Origin: CAVQGF01 sp045807945
Lineage (GTDB): Bacteria > Acidobacteriota > Terriglobia > Terriglobales > Acidobacteriaceae
Assembly: GCA_045807945.1 (NCBI GenBank)
Contig: JBJMGI010000039.1
Span: forward strand, 1 to 8,766
Reading direction: 5' to 3'
DNA: 8,766 nucleotides
Shown here: positions 1 to 5,939 of the stretch, piece after piece
How positions within the stretch are numbered: position 1 is the stretch's first letter
Layout: every line of letters begins with the position of its first letter
Translations under genes and position numbers: made by a program
The notes under the pieces: generated by a model
The model's input: only the letters and a program-made list of their open reading frames with translations
Told to the model about the DNA's origin: nothing
Databases searched by the model: none

Positions 1-1074
1 GGTAGTGGAGATGATGCGTCCTTTAACGTGCGCGCCGACGGGATAACGATCGACGGCGTCGAGCCACGGGTCAGGCGTGAGCTGCTTGAAACCCAGCGAG
101 ACGCGCTGCTTTTCGTTGTCGTACTTCAAAACTTTTACCTGGATCTCGTCGCCAACGTGGACCAGGTCGCGCGGATGCGTGAGGCGTCCCCAGCTCATGT
201 CGGTGATGTGGAGCAAGCCATCGAGACCGCCGAGATCGACGAACGCGCCGTAGTCGGTAAGGTTCTTGACGGTGCCGTGCATGATGGAGCCCTCTTGCAG
301 GTGCTCGAGGGTCTTGGTGCGGAGCTCGGCTTGCTGCTCGTCCAAAATCTCTTTGCGTGAAACCACGATGTTGCCGCGCTTCTTGTTGAGTTTTACGACG
401 CGTACTTCCAGCTCGGTGCCCTTCATGTTGTCGAGGTTGCGCATGGGCTTGAGGTCCACCTGCGAGCCGGGCAGGAACGCGCGTGCGCCGCCGAGGTCGA
501 CGGAGAGGCCGCCCTTGACGCGCTCGATGACGATCGCCTTGATGGGCTTCTTCTCGTCGTGCGCCTTCTGGATATCGTCCCAGGCTTTGAGGCGCTGCGC
601 CTTCTCGTAAGAGAGCTTAACCATGCCCTCTTCCATGCCGTCGGGCATCACTTCGATCTCGTCGCCGGCTGCGACCTTGATGTTGCCATCGTGGTCTTTT
701 ACCTGCTCGAGCGGCACGAAGCCTTCGGACTTCGAGCCGAAGTCGACCACGACGTGCTTGTCGGTGATCTTGACGACGGTGCCCTTGACTACACGCTCTT
801 CCGTGGCCTGTTGCTGGACTTCTTTTTGTTCTGCTTCGAAGTTTTCAAGTACGGTTGCGAAATCTTCCATGTTGTTTTTGTCGTTTCGAGCGGGAGCGGC
901 GCCGTGGTGTTCCGCGCGTGCGGAACCGGCATCCAATCCGGCTTCCTTGTGGATTTGAGTGGGAGTAACGGTAGAGATGTCGTGCTCCTGGGGTCCGTTC
1001 TGGTCAACGTGCGAGCCAGAACCCTCGCTGTGAGACGCGGAATCGTGGTGCGGGGCTGTCTTCGTTTCGATCAA
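1..1074 (-). CDS. rpsA: 30S ribosomal protein S1 (N-terminal part; 3' end beyond the window)
   Basis: Ribosomal protein S1 binds mRNA on the 30S subunit and helps initiate translation on leaders that are structured or have weak Shine-Dalgarno sites. The minus strand reads open for 358 codons to the left edge. Counted from the internal ATG at 870, it shows S1/OB repeats: repeat 1 (around VVKGTVVKITDKHVVVDFG), repeat 2 (KGGLSVDLGGARAFLPGS), the typical linker NIVVSRKEIL, repeat 3 (GTVKNLTDYGAFVDLGG, LLHITDMSWGRLTHP), and the start of repeat 4 after DPWLDAV. These match the E. coli S1 order closely. The start is uncertain. TTG at 1074 is the first possible codon after an in-frame TGA at 1090-1092. 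TTG at 936 has the best ribosome-binding site (AAGGA, 7-base gap). ATG at 870 has none visible. The extra 68 residues are rich in His, Ser, Gly and Ala, without predicted structure. Identity is very secure; only the start is open. Confidence 0.97.
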   Translation of the reverse strand, partial: MIETKTAPHHDSASHSEGSGSHVDQNGPQEHDISTVTPTQIHKEAGLDAGSARAEHHGAAPARNDKNNMEDFATVLENFEAEQKEVQQQATEERVVKGTVVKITDKHVVVDFGSKSEGFVPLEQVKDHDGNIKVAAGDEIEVMPDGMEEGMVKLSYEKAQRLKAWDDIQKAHDEKKPIKAIVIERVKGGLSVDLGGARAFLPGSQVDLKPMRNLDNMKGTELEVRVVKLNKKRGNIVVSRKEILDEQQAELRTKTLEHLQEGSIMHGTVKNLTDYGAFVDLGGLDGLLHITDMSWGRLTHPRDLVHVGDEIQVKVLKYDNEKQRVSLGFKQLTPDPWLDAVDRYPVGAHVKGRIISTT

Positions 1075-1270
1075 TGAAAACTCTCGGTCTCAATAGTCTT
1101 TTCCAACCGATGACGGGGGAAAAGAAAGGGGACTGCTGGCACGTTTTCGCTTCTTGCGGAGTGAATTACGAGGGTTCCAGCGGTCGGATCACAGGTCGCC
1201 TTAGCTGCTCCCGTGACTCCTTCGAGTCTAGCAACGTGGGATGTGGGTGTCAAACGTGGGGCGGTGAAAA

Positions 1271-1615
1271 ATGTTGATTGCCCGCTCGCAACGAGACTGC
1301 GACAATGCAGCCACGGATAAACCATTGAAACCATCACTAAAAGAGCTATTGGCGGAGTCTCACATCGCGGCGGTTGCGATAGCGCTACTGCTTTTTTGGG
1401 GTTTGGAAGGTGCCGTTCAGTCGGCGGTTTATCTGGGGATGGTCGTTCTTGAGGCTCGCCATGGTTTCGGAAGCCTCGTTTACGGGATGTGGGGCGTTGA
1501 TGCTGTTGGCTATTTTGCCGCCGCCGCTTTCCTCTCGAGATGGGTGTATACGGCAGGACCATTCGAAAGCTTGAAGAAAATAGCAGCGACTTGGAGAACG
1601 ACTGAGAATGCTTGA
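1271..1615 (+). CDS. small membrane protein of unknown function (first of a coupled pair)
   Basis: I do not recognise this 114-residue protein. It has a polar N-terminus (residues 1-30, rich in charged residues), a hydrophobic segment at about 31-60 (including AAVAIALLLFWGLEGAV), a second at about 67-92 (SLVYGMWGVDAVGYFAAAAF), and a basic C-terminal tail. This suggests two membrane helices with no soluble domain. The ATG at 1271 is supported by GGTGA at 1263-1267, three bases upstream, which matches the 3' part of the Shine-Dalgarno consensus. The stop overlaps the start of the next gene by 8 bases, so the two are probably translationally coupled. The local DNA has a lower GC content than the downstream genes. 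It could be a recent insertion or a fast-evolving lineage-specific gene. Its reality rests on helices, ribosome-binding site and coupling, not on homology. Confidence 0.62.
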   Translation: MLIARSQRDCDNAATDKPLKPSLKELLAESHIAAVAIALLLFWGLEGAVQSAVYLGMVVLEARHGFGSLVYGMWGVDAVGYFAAAAFLSRWVYTAGPFESLKKIAATWRTTENA

Positions 1616-1907
1616 ACGTCTTCGGATAACGCTGGTTAGGACCTATATAGGAGCTCTTGCGCTCGGCTCCCTACTTGCCCAGACAGTCACTCATTTCATC
1701 AATATTTTTGTTATGCCTGTTGCAGGCTGGGTTTCTCGGAGACAGTACCGCGGTTTTACAGATCATCCCATGGCGGTTTCAGGGTTCACATGGGAAGAGG
1801 CAATACCCGAGTTGCTTCGATTCATCTGCTACCTACTAATCTGGTTCGGCCTAGTGCGCTGGTTGTATTTCAGGCCAGTTGCGACTTCGACCGTAGAACC
1901 GGAATAA
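1608..1907 (+). CDS. small membrane protein of unknown function (second of a coupled pair)
   Basis: I do not recognise this 99-residue protein. Hydrophobic stretches lie at about 13-40 (IGALALGSLLAQTVTHFINI) and 67-88 (PELLRFICYLLIWFGLVRWL), joined by a polar loop containing WVSRRQYRGF and TWEEA, so two membrane helices are likely. The ATG lies inside the last codons of the preceding gene, with an 8-base overlap. GGAG at 1593-1596 is 11 bases upstream, rather far, so initiation may depend on ribosomes finishing the first gene. Like its partner, it has two helices and roughly 100 residues, so the pair may form a hetero-oligomer in the membrane. That is inference. The gene ends 88 bases before the PilZ gene on the same strand. 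Confidence 0.6.
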   Translation: MLERLRITLVRTYIGALALGSLLAQTVTHFINIFVMPVAGWVSRRQYRGFTDHPMAVSGFTWEEAIPELLRFICYLLIWFGLVRWLYFRPVATSTVEPE

Positions 1908-1995
1908 CGGTTGTTGTCACCCTCGCTGTCAACAGCTATTCCAGAAAACTAGCGCGGTTTATTCCCGTTCTGGGTCATACTGCGGGCATAAACCC

Positions 1996-2973
1996 ATGGC
2001 CCAAAGCCTTAATGCCGCCGTCCTTTCCAAGGACGCCCAATTCATCGCGGTGATCCGCGAAGTGCTCGCGCCCCATGAGATCGAGCTCTCGGAGCTGGAT
2101 GATGCAATGCGCTTCATCGACCTGGTCTCGCAACAGCCTCAAGACCTGGTAGTGCTGGATTGCGAAGGAACGTCAGCCATCAAGCAACTGGTTTCGACGG
2201 TGCGACAGAACAGCGCCAACCGCGAGGCGGTCGTGATCGTCGCCGGACTGCAAGGCGACGCAGAGCCGATCATGGCGGCGGGCGCCAACGTGCTTTTATC
2301 GAAGCCGTTGCCGCCCGCCAAGGCGCAGCAGTTCCTGCACGAAGCGATCGAAGTGATCCGGAAGCGGCACCGCCAATATGTGCGGCATCCTTTGCAGACG
2401 GACGTGCTGCTCGTGTCCGAGAGCAAGAAGCTGCGGATCACGGCCAAGAGTTACTCCATCGGCGAAGGCGGTATGGGGTTGCAGCTGGAGCAGCATCTTG
2501 AACTCGGCCCGCAGGATGTGGTGCGCCTGAGCTTCCAGTTGCCGGGGACGAACACGGGGCTCGAAATCTCCGCGACGATGGTGTACATCAACAGCGATTT
2601 TCAGGCGGGCTTCCGCTTCCAGCCGCTCTCGACGGCGAACTCGGCGAAGCTCAACGCATGGCTGAACCAGCAGGCGCCACCCCCGGCAGGGACTCCGCGC
2701 AAGGAATTAGTGGAGCAGTGGCTGGCCGAGCACGGGAAAGAATCGGGCACGGTAGTGATATCGGCCGCGATCGGTAAGCAGTTGCTGGCGGAAAACCTGG
2801 CGGCGGAGAAGGCGGCTGCAGCGGCTGCGGCTGCAGCGGAACCTGAAGCGCCCGTGGCGATGCCAGCTCCTGAAGTGCAGCCGAAGCCTACACGCGCGAA
2901 GATGATCGCGTACACCGTGGTGGTGTTTCTGCTGGGCCTGGCCAGCGGGCTGCTTCTGGCGAGATTCCACTAG
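1996..2973 (+). CDS. pseudo-receiver/PilZ protein with C-terminal membrane anchor
   Basis: This 325-residue protein has three parts. Residues 5-122 look like a response-regulator receiver fold, with Asp55 at the end of LVVLD and the Lys-Pro pair at 103-104 (LLSKPL). However, the N-terminal acidic pair is absent (AVLSKD) and the usual Thr/Ser is replaced around IVAG, so normal phosphorylation is doubtful. Residues 124-225 are a PilZ domain, the family that binds c-di-GMP, with RxxxR at Arg126/Arg130. The second binding motif, normally D/NxSxxG, reads SIGEGG at 154-159, lacking both the acidic/Asn residue and the Ser. Residues 272-300 form an Ala/Pro-rich linker. Residues 303-323 are a hydrophobic helix at the extreme C-terminus, making it a tail-anchored protein facing the cytoplasm. 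No Shine-Dalgarno is visible before the ATG. Domain calls are strong; function as a c-di-GMP sensor is uncertain. Confidence 0.9.
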   Translation: MAQSLNAAVLSKDAQFIAVIREVLAPHEIELSELDDAMRFIDLVSQQPQDLVVLDCEGTSAIKQLVSTVRQNSANREAVVIVAGLQGDAEPIMAAGANVLLSKPLPPAKAQQFLHEAIEVIRKRHRQYVRHPLQTDVLLVSESKKLRITAKSYSIGEGGMGLQLEQHLELGPQDVVRLSFQLPGTNTGLEISATMVYINSDFQAGFRFQPLSTANSAKLNAWLNQQAPPPAGTPRKELVEQWLAEHGKESGTVVISAAIGKQLLAENLAAEKAAAAAAAAAEPEAPVAMPAPEVQPKPTRAKMIAYTVVVFLLGLASGLLLARFH

Positions 2974-2984
2974 TTCTGATCGGC

Positions 2985-3377
2985 CTACCGCTGTGCGCCG
3001 ACGGCCAAAGCCTGTCTACCCACTCTGACGAACGAAACCACGAATAGAACTCCCAATAGGAAATCCGTCCCGGCGAAGATGAGCGAACTCGCAGGCAGCC
3101 GGCCTTGTCCAAAGAGCACCAGCACGCTACCGACGTAGCCGAACTTCTCGAGCATCGCGGGGACCATCAACAGGCGATAACGGACGGGATCGGAAGCGAT
3201 CACGAGAAAAGCCACTTGCCAGGCGAGAGCGACCGATACGAACCCGTAGAAGAATTCAGGATGGGTGATGGCGGGCGGGTTCTTGTGGCTGATCTCGTCG
3301 AAGAGGAAGTAGAGCGGCGAGAGTACCAGCAGACCCCACACACCCGCCGTCGCAAATACCCGTTGCGCAAATTTCAT
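2985..3377 (-). CDS. uncharacterised four-helix membrane protein
   Basis: This 130-residue protein consists almost entirely of membrane helices, at about 7-27, 42-61, 72-91 and 97-117. Between helices 1 and 2 is a short polar loop, ISHKNPPAITHPEFFYGF. After helix 2 comes ASDPVRYRLLMVPAMLEKFGY. This looks like a recurring small bacterial membrane family without an assigned function, which I recognise by pattern only. The ATG at 3377 is well supported by GGAG (3383-3386 on the minus strand), five bases upstream. It converges on the PilZ gene, with only 11 bases between the two stop codons. It diverges from the PRC-barrel gene across a repeat-rich spacer that probably holds its promoter. Confidence 0.85.
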   Translation of the reverse strand: MKFAQRVFATAGVWGLLVLSPLYFLFDEISHKNPPAITHPEFFYGFVSVALAWQVAFLVIASDPVRYRLLMVPAMLEKFGYVGSVLVLFGQGRLPASSLIFAGTDFLLGVLFVVSFVRVGRQALAVGAQR

Positions 3378-3400
3378 AACATCTCCGGATCTAAATTTTC

Positions 3401-3473
3401 ACGGTTCCGAATGAGATGAGTGTGACCGGCTCAACGGTTCAATAGTCATCTCGCTTGAACCGCCATTCATCTC
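3401..3473. repeat. interleaved inverted and direct repeats in a divergent promoter region
   Basis: Two word families recur in this 148-base spacer. CGGTTC occurs at 3402-3407 and 3435-3440, and inverted as TTGAACCG at 3455-3462. GAGATGA occurs at 3413-3419, and inverted as TCATCTC at 3446-3452 and 3467-3473. CGGTTCAA (3435-3442) and TTGAACCG form a perfect 8-base stem with a 12-base loop. Alternatively, 3402-3419 can pair with 3446-3462, which share CGGTTC and GAGATGA exactly around a 4-5 base unmatched linker. The two structures exclude each other because both use 3455-3462. The two TCATCTCG copies lie 21 bases apart, about two DNA turns. Operator sites or a switchable leader are both possible. 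Confidence 0.7.
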
Positions 3474-3515
3474 GGCGGCGGCCTGCTGCATCCAATCCCG
3501 CGAGCGCAAGACCTC

Positions 3516-3520
3516 AGGAG
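3516..3520 (+). promoter_or_regulatory. ribosome-binding site that sets the PRC-barrel gene start
   Basis: AGGAG lies five bases before the ATG at 3526. The in-frame TTG at 3523 would leave only two bases of spacing, so ATG 3526 is the better start. Confidence 0.8.
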
Positions 3521-3525
3521 ACTTG

Positions 3526-4029
3526 ATGCCGCGCTACCGCACACTTCGTGATTTCCATTTCCCCAATGCCGCGGAAGATATCCGTGGAGCCGAGTTATTT
3601 GGGGAGAACGCCGATCAAGCCAATCGGGACCGGCTGGGCGTGATCGCCGATGTGGTCTTCGATTCCGACACGAGCAAAGTCGTCTATGCGGTGGTGGACA
3701 CCGGTGGGTGGCTCAAGAGCAACCGCTTCCTCGTGCCGGCGGACCACATTTTTCCGCTGCCGGATAATCCGCAAGCGTATCTGACTGATCTGACGCGGGC
3801 GTGGATCGAGCGCTTCCCGGAGTACAACGAAAAATATCTCGACTCGGTGGATCTGTGGGCCGATTACGAAGGCAAATACCGGGCGGCGTGGCCGCAAGCG
3901 GGCGAGCACGATATCGATGGAAAGACCAAGGCCGCGGCGCAGACGACGTCTGAGTTCCGCAAGCGCTGGCAGGCGTTCGAGGAACGGCTGCGCCAGAGCC
4001 ATGGGGATGATCGGGACGAGGTGGCGTAG
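3526..4029 (+). CDS. PRC-barrel domain protein
   Basis: This is a soluble, highly charged protein of 167 residues. Residues about 18-80 form a PRC-barrel-like domain. GAELFGENAD is followed by RLGVIADVVFDSDTSKVVYA, a small beta-barrel signature in which a modified or bound surface is presented, and then VVDTGGWLKSNRFLVPADHI. The remainder (about 84-167) is helical and charged, with many Arg, Glu and Asp residues and no signal peptide or membrane helix. PRC barrels occur in the photosynthetic reaction-centre H subunit, in RimM and in many stress-associated bacterial proteins, so the family alone does not give the role. Nothing here suggests photosynthesis or RimM, which has a different N-terminal domain. 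The start is fixed by a good AGGAG site. The gene appears to be a single transcription unit, divergent from the four-helix membrane protein. Confidence 0.88.
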   Translation: MPRYRTLRDFHFPNAAEDIRGAELFGENADQANRDRLGVIADVVFDSDTSKVVYAVVDTGGWLKSNRFLVPADHIFPLPDNPQAYLTDLTRAWIERFPEYNEKYLDSVDLWADYEGKYRAAWPQAGEHDIDGKTKAAAQTTSEFRKRWQAFEERLRQSHGDDRDEVA

Positions 4030-4035
4030 GCGAGT

Positions 4036-4063
4036 ACCCAGTACTCAGTAGCCAGCACCCAGT
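4036..4063. repeat. four tandem heptamers of ACYCAGT type
   Basis: Four consecutive 7-base units read ACCCAGT, ACTCAGT, AGCCAGC and ACCCAGT, starting seven bases after the PRC-barrel stop codon. Units 1 and 4 are identical. The array is short and has no spacers, so it is not a CRISPR. Degenerate heptamer runs of this kind are, from memory, common in acidobacterial intergenic DNA. Confidence 0.75.
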
Positions 4064-4070
4064 TGAGGAT

Positions 4071-4095
4071 GGCCGGCGATGCGGGCCGTTTTCTT
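4071..4095 (+). terminator. possible intrinsic terminator of the PRC-barrel gene
   Basis: GGCC at 4071-4074 can pair with GGCC at 4084-4087. After one mismatch, an inner GC/GC pair encloses a three-base GAT loop. The stem is followed by GTTTTCTT. It lies about 40 bases past the stop codon. The stem is short and the T-run is interrupted, so support is moderate. Confidence 0.35.
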
Positions 4096-4110
4096 AAAAG
4101 GCAAACGCAA

Positions 4111-4145
4111 GGCCCTTCGCGCACAGGCGGCGCTCAGGATGACAA
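4111..4145. repeat. interspersed intergenic element, copy A (ends CTCAGGATGACAA)
   Basis: The stretch contains CCCTTCG, then GGCGG, and ends in CTCAGGATGACAA. Copy B, about 1.8 kb away at 5893-5936, has the same order: CCCTCG, GGCGG, CTCGGGATGACAA. The shared GGATGACAA end and flanking words suggest a degenerate dispersed repeat family and not chance. Confidence 0.5.
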
Positions 4146-4179
4146 CATGAACGGCTTATTCCTCCTGTCGCATAGCATA

Positions 4180-4201
4180 GTACGGGAGAGGACGCCCGTA
4201 C
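4180..4201. repeat. perfect hairpin upstream of the patatin gene
   Basis: GTACGGG (4180-4186) and CCCGTAC (4195-4201) form a perfect 7-base inverted repeat around an 8-base loop, 60 bases before the patatin ATG. A second inverted pair surrounds it: GCATAGC (4170-4176) and GCTATGC (4240-4246). There is no T-run, so it is more likely an operator or leader structure than a terminator. Confidence 0.55.
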
Positions 4202-4261
4202 CGACACAGTCAAATCACTAGCTACTAACCCGTAACAAAGCTATGCTGCCCGTGACCAGAG

Positions 4262-5881
4262 ATGCCGGTTACGGGAAAAATCCGCGAGGCGGCGCTACGC
4301 GAGCTTGCCGAAGCCCGCGCAGCGTTCAAGAAGGAAGTTGCTGCGTCGCCTTGTCCCGCAATCCTGTCGCGCATCGCTGTCGTCCTTTCCGGCGGCGGAG
4401 CGCGTGGAGCGTACGAAGCGGGAGCGTTGCTCGCATTTCAAGACGCTGAGGTCCCAACCCACATTCTTGCGGCGACGTCAGTCGGCAGCATCAATGCCGC
4501 TGACTACGCCGCGCACTCGGAAACATTGGTTGGCAATGCTGAGCCGCTGGTAGAAGGCTGGTCGCAGATATCGTCTCCGGCGATGGGGATCGACTGGTCG
4601 CGCTACGTCTTCATCCTAGGAGGATTGATCGCCGCGTCCGCGGGAGCGGGGAATTTTGTGCGCGAGTGGATGGAACAGAAAGACATGTTCCTGCACATGA
4701 ACAATCCACTCGTGACCTGGCTTGCCCTGATGATGGCCGGACTGATGTTCCTATTTCTTTTCGACAAAATTTCGTATGCGTTCTACGTTGCTGCGAATGC
4801 GATCCGTGGACAGAAATGGGTGCCGGACAAGAAGAAGGCGCGGGTGTCACTTTTTGCGAACTTGATTGTTTGGGGATTCGTGCTGCTGGTGTTGAGCACC
4901 ACGCATTTCCACCTGGCGCGCAACAACGTGGTGGAATTTGATGAGAACGCGTTATGGGTGACGCTGGCGCTGGCGCCGGTCGGGTGGTTGGTGTGGAAGG
5001 TGGTGCGTCCGTCGATGAGCGGGCTCAGCCACAAGTTCCTGCGGCTGCCGTTTCGCACGGGATTGTTCCCCAATTTTGAGCGCGCGAAATATCTGCGACG
5101 GCGAATTCCGGAAGAGGGCATTCGCAAGTCGCCGATGCGCGTGCTGATGACGGCGACCGATCTCGAAAGCGGCGTCGGAAAGTTTTTCAGCAACACGCCC
5201 GCGGAGGTCTTGAAAAAAGATCCGGACGCGGAGGCCTGGTTCATTGACGGCGAGACGCAAGAAGCCAAAGACCTGGTGCAGGCGGCGGTGGCATCCTCAG
5301 CCTTTACGCTCGCTTACGAAGCGGTTCCCATGGAAGGGCGGCTATGGACGGATGGCGGCATTGTGATGAACCAGCCGATACGCCCTGCGGTGCGGCTTGG
5401 CGCAGATCTACTTTTTCTCGTGATGGTCGACCCCATCGAAGAAGATGCGGGGCAGGCCACGCCCGAGATCAAGACCTTCCTCGACGTCGGAGTGCGGGCG
5501 ACCGCGATCCTGATCTCCAAGAACTTGAAGACCGACCTGAAGGCGCTGGACCGAGTGAACAAACTTTGCGAAACCTACGCTGCGGAATTGGGCGTGCGGC
5601 CGGAGCAGGTGCAACTCGAGGTGGGAGCGAACAGCTTCCGTTATGTGAAAGCGTTCCCGGTGTGTCCGGCGAAGCCGCTGACCGCGACGGCGCTCGATTT
5701 TGATGGCGAGATCACCACGCCGATGATCGTGCAGGGATATAAAGATGCAACCGCGACGGTGCGACAGTTCTTTGAATATGAGGCGAAGCGCCCGGCGAGC
5801 CATTCACGGCAGCGGGTGCGGCTAACAGCGGAACGCCCGGAGGGCAACTACAGGGCGCAGGAGGTAGGAGGCGGGAGGTAG
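4262..5881 (+). CDS. patatin-like phospholipase with membrane helices inserted in the catalytic domain
   Basis: Patatin-like enzymes hydrolyse acyl esters of lipids using a Ser-Asp dyad. All landmarks are present in this 539-residue protein. The oxyanion-hole loop is SGGGARGAYEAG at 43-54. The nucleophile elbow is ATSVG, with Ser73, where the usual first Gly is Ala71. The dyad Asp is Asp364 in WTDGG. Between Ser73 and Asp364 lie four hydrophobic segments, at about 115-132, 149-178, 197-217 and 229-247, absent from ordinary soluble patatins, so the enzyme should be an integral membrane protein. Residues 292-355 (MRVLMTATDLESGVGKFFS onward) resume the patatin fold. An in-frame TGA at 4253 makes ATG 4262 the first start, though its ribosome-binding site is weak (AGAG). 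The last ten or so residues are encoded by a purine-rich repeated tract. Substrate is unknown. Confidence 0.9.
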   Translation: MPVTGKIREAALRELAEARAAFKKEVAASPCPAILSRIAVVLSGGGARGAYEAGALLAFQDAEVPTHILAATSVGSINAADYAAHSETLVGNAEPLVEGWSQISSPAMGIDWSRYVFILGGLIAASAGAGNFVREWMEQKDMFLHMNNPLVTWLALMMAGLMFLFLFDKISYAFYVAANAIRGQKWVPDKKKARVSLFANLIVWGFVLLVLSTTHFHLARNNVVEFDENALWVTLALAPVGWLVWKVVRPSMSGLSHKFLRLPFRTGLFPNFERAKYLRRRIPEEGIRKSPMRVLMTATDLESGVGKFFSNTPAEVLKKDPDAEAWFIDGETQEAKDLVQAAVASSAFTLAYEAVPMEGRLWTDGGIVMNQPIRPAVRLGADLLFLVMVDPIEEDAGQATPEIKTFLDVGVRATAILISKNLKTDLKALDRVNKLCETYAAELGVRPEQVQLEVGANSFRYVKAFPVCPAKPLTATALDFDGEITTPMIVQGYKDATATVRQFFEYEAKRPASHSRQRVRLTAERPEGNYRAQEVGGGR

Positions 5882-5892
5882 GGAACCCAGAT

Positions 5893-5936
5893 CCCTCGAG
5901 TCCGTCCACCGCGGCGGACTTCCCTCGGGATGACAA
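5893..5936. repeat. interspersed intergenic element, copy B, with small hairpin
   Basis: AGTCCG (5899-5904) and CGGACT (5915-5920) form a 6-base stem with a 10-base loop, flanked by direct CCCTCG copies at 5893-5898 and 5922-5927. The element ends in CTCGGGATGACAA, like copy A. It fills the gap between two convergent genes and could act as a bidirectional transcription barrier, although it lacks a T-run. Confidence 0.5.
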
Positions 5937-5939
5937 GTC

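Noticed and set aside
559..1077. Plus-strand open frame of 172 codons opposite rpsA
   Set aside because: It is antisense to clear S1 repeats. Its hydrophobic appearance comes from reading the complement of charged codons.
1075..1270. rpsA promoter or S1 autoregulatory leader
   Set aside because: The 196-base spacer is suitable in size, but I find no clear -35/-10 pair or stable structure in it by eye.
1071..1562. Minus-strand open frame of 163 codons upstream of rpsA
   Set aside because: It is antisense to the coupled membrane genes, ends within the rpsA start region, and is rich in Pro, Arg and Ser with no domain or ribosome-binding site. The plus-strand pair explains the DNA better.
1914..1942. 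TTGTCA / TATTCC promoter before the first PilZ gene, 17-base spacer
   Set aside because: The -35 is good, but the -10 matches only three of six bases, so I do not call it.
2974..2984. Shared terminator between convergent stops
   Set aside because: The gap is only 11 bases. The nearby GGCC words do not form a convincing stem with a T-run.
3595..4002. Minus-strand open frame of 135 codons opposite the PRC-barrel gene
   Set aside because: It is the antisense shadow of a gene with a good ribosome-binding site and recognisable domain, and shows no motif.
4036..4063. CRISPR array
   Set aside because: The units are 7 bases, directly adjacent without spacers, and no cas genes are present.
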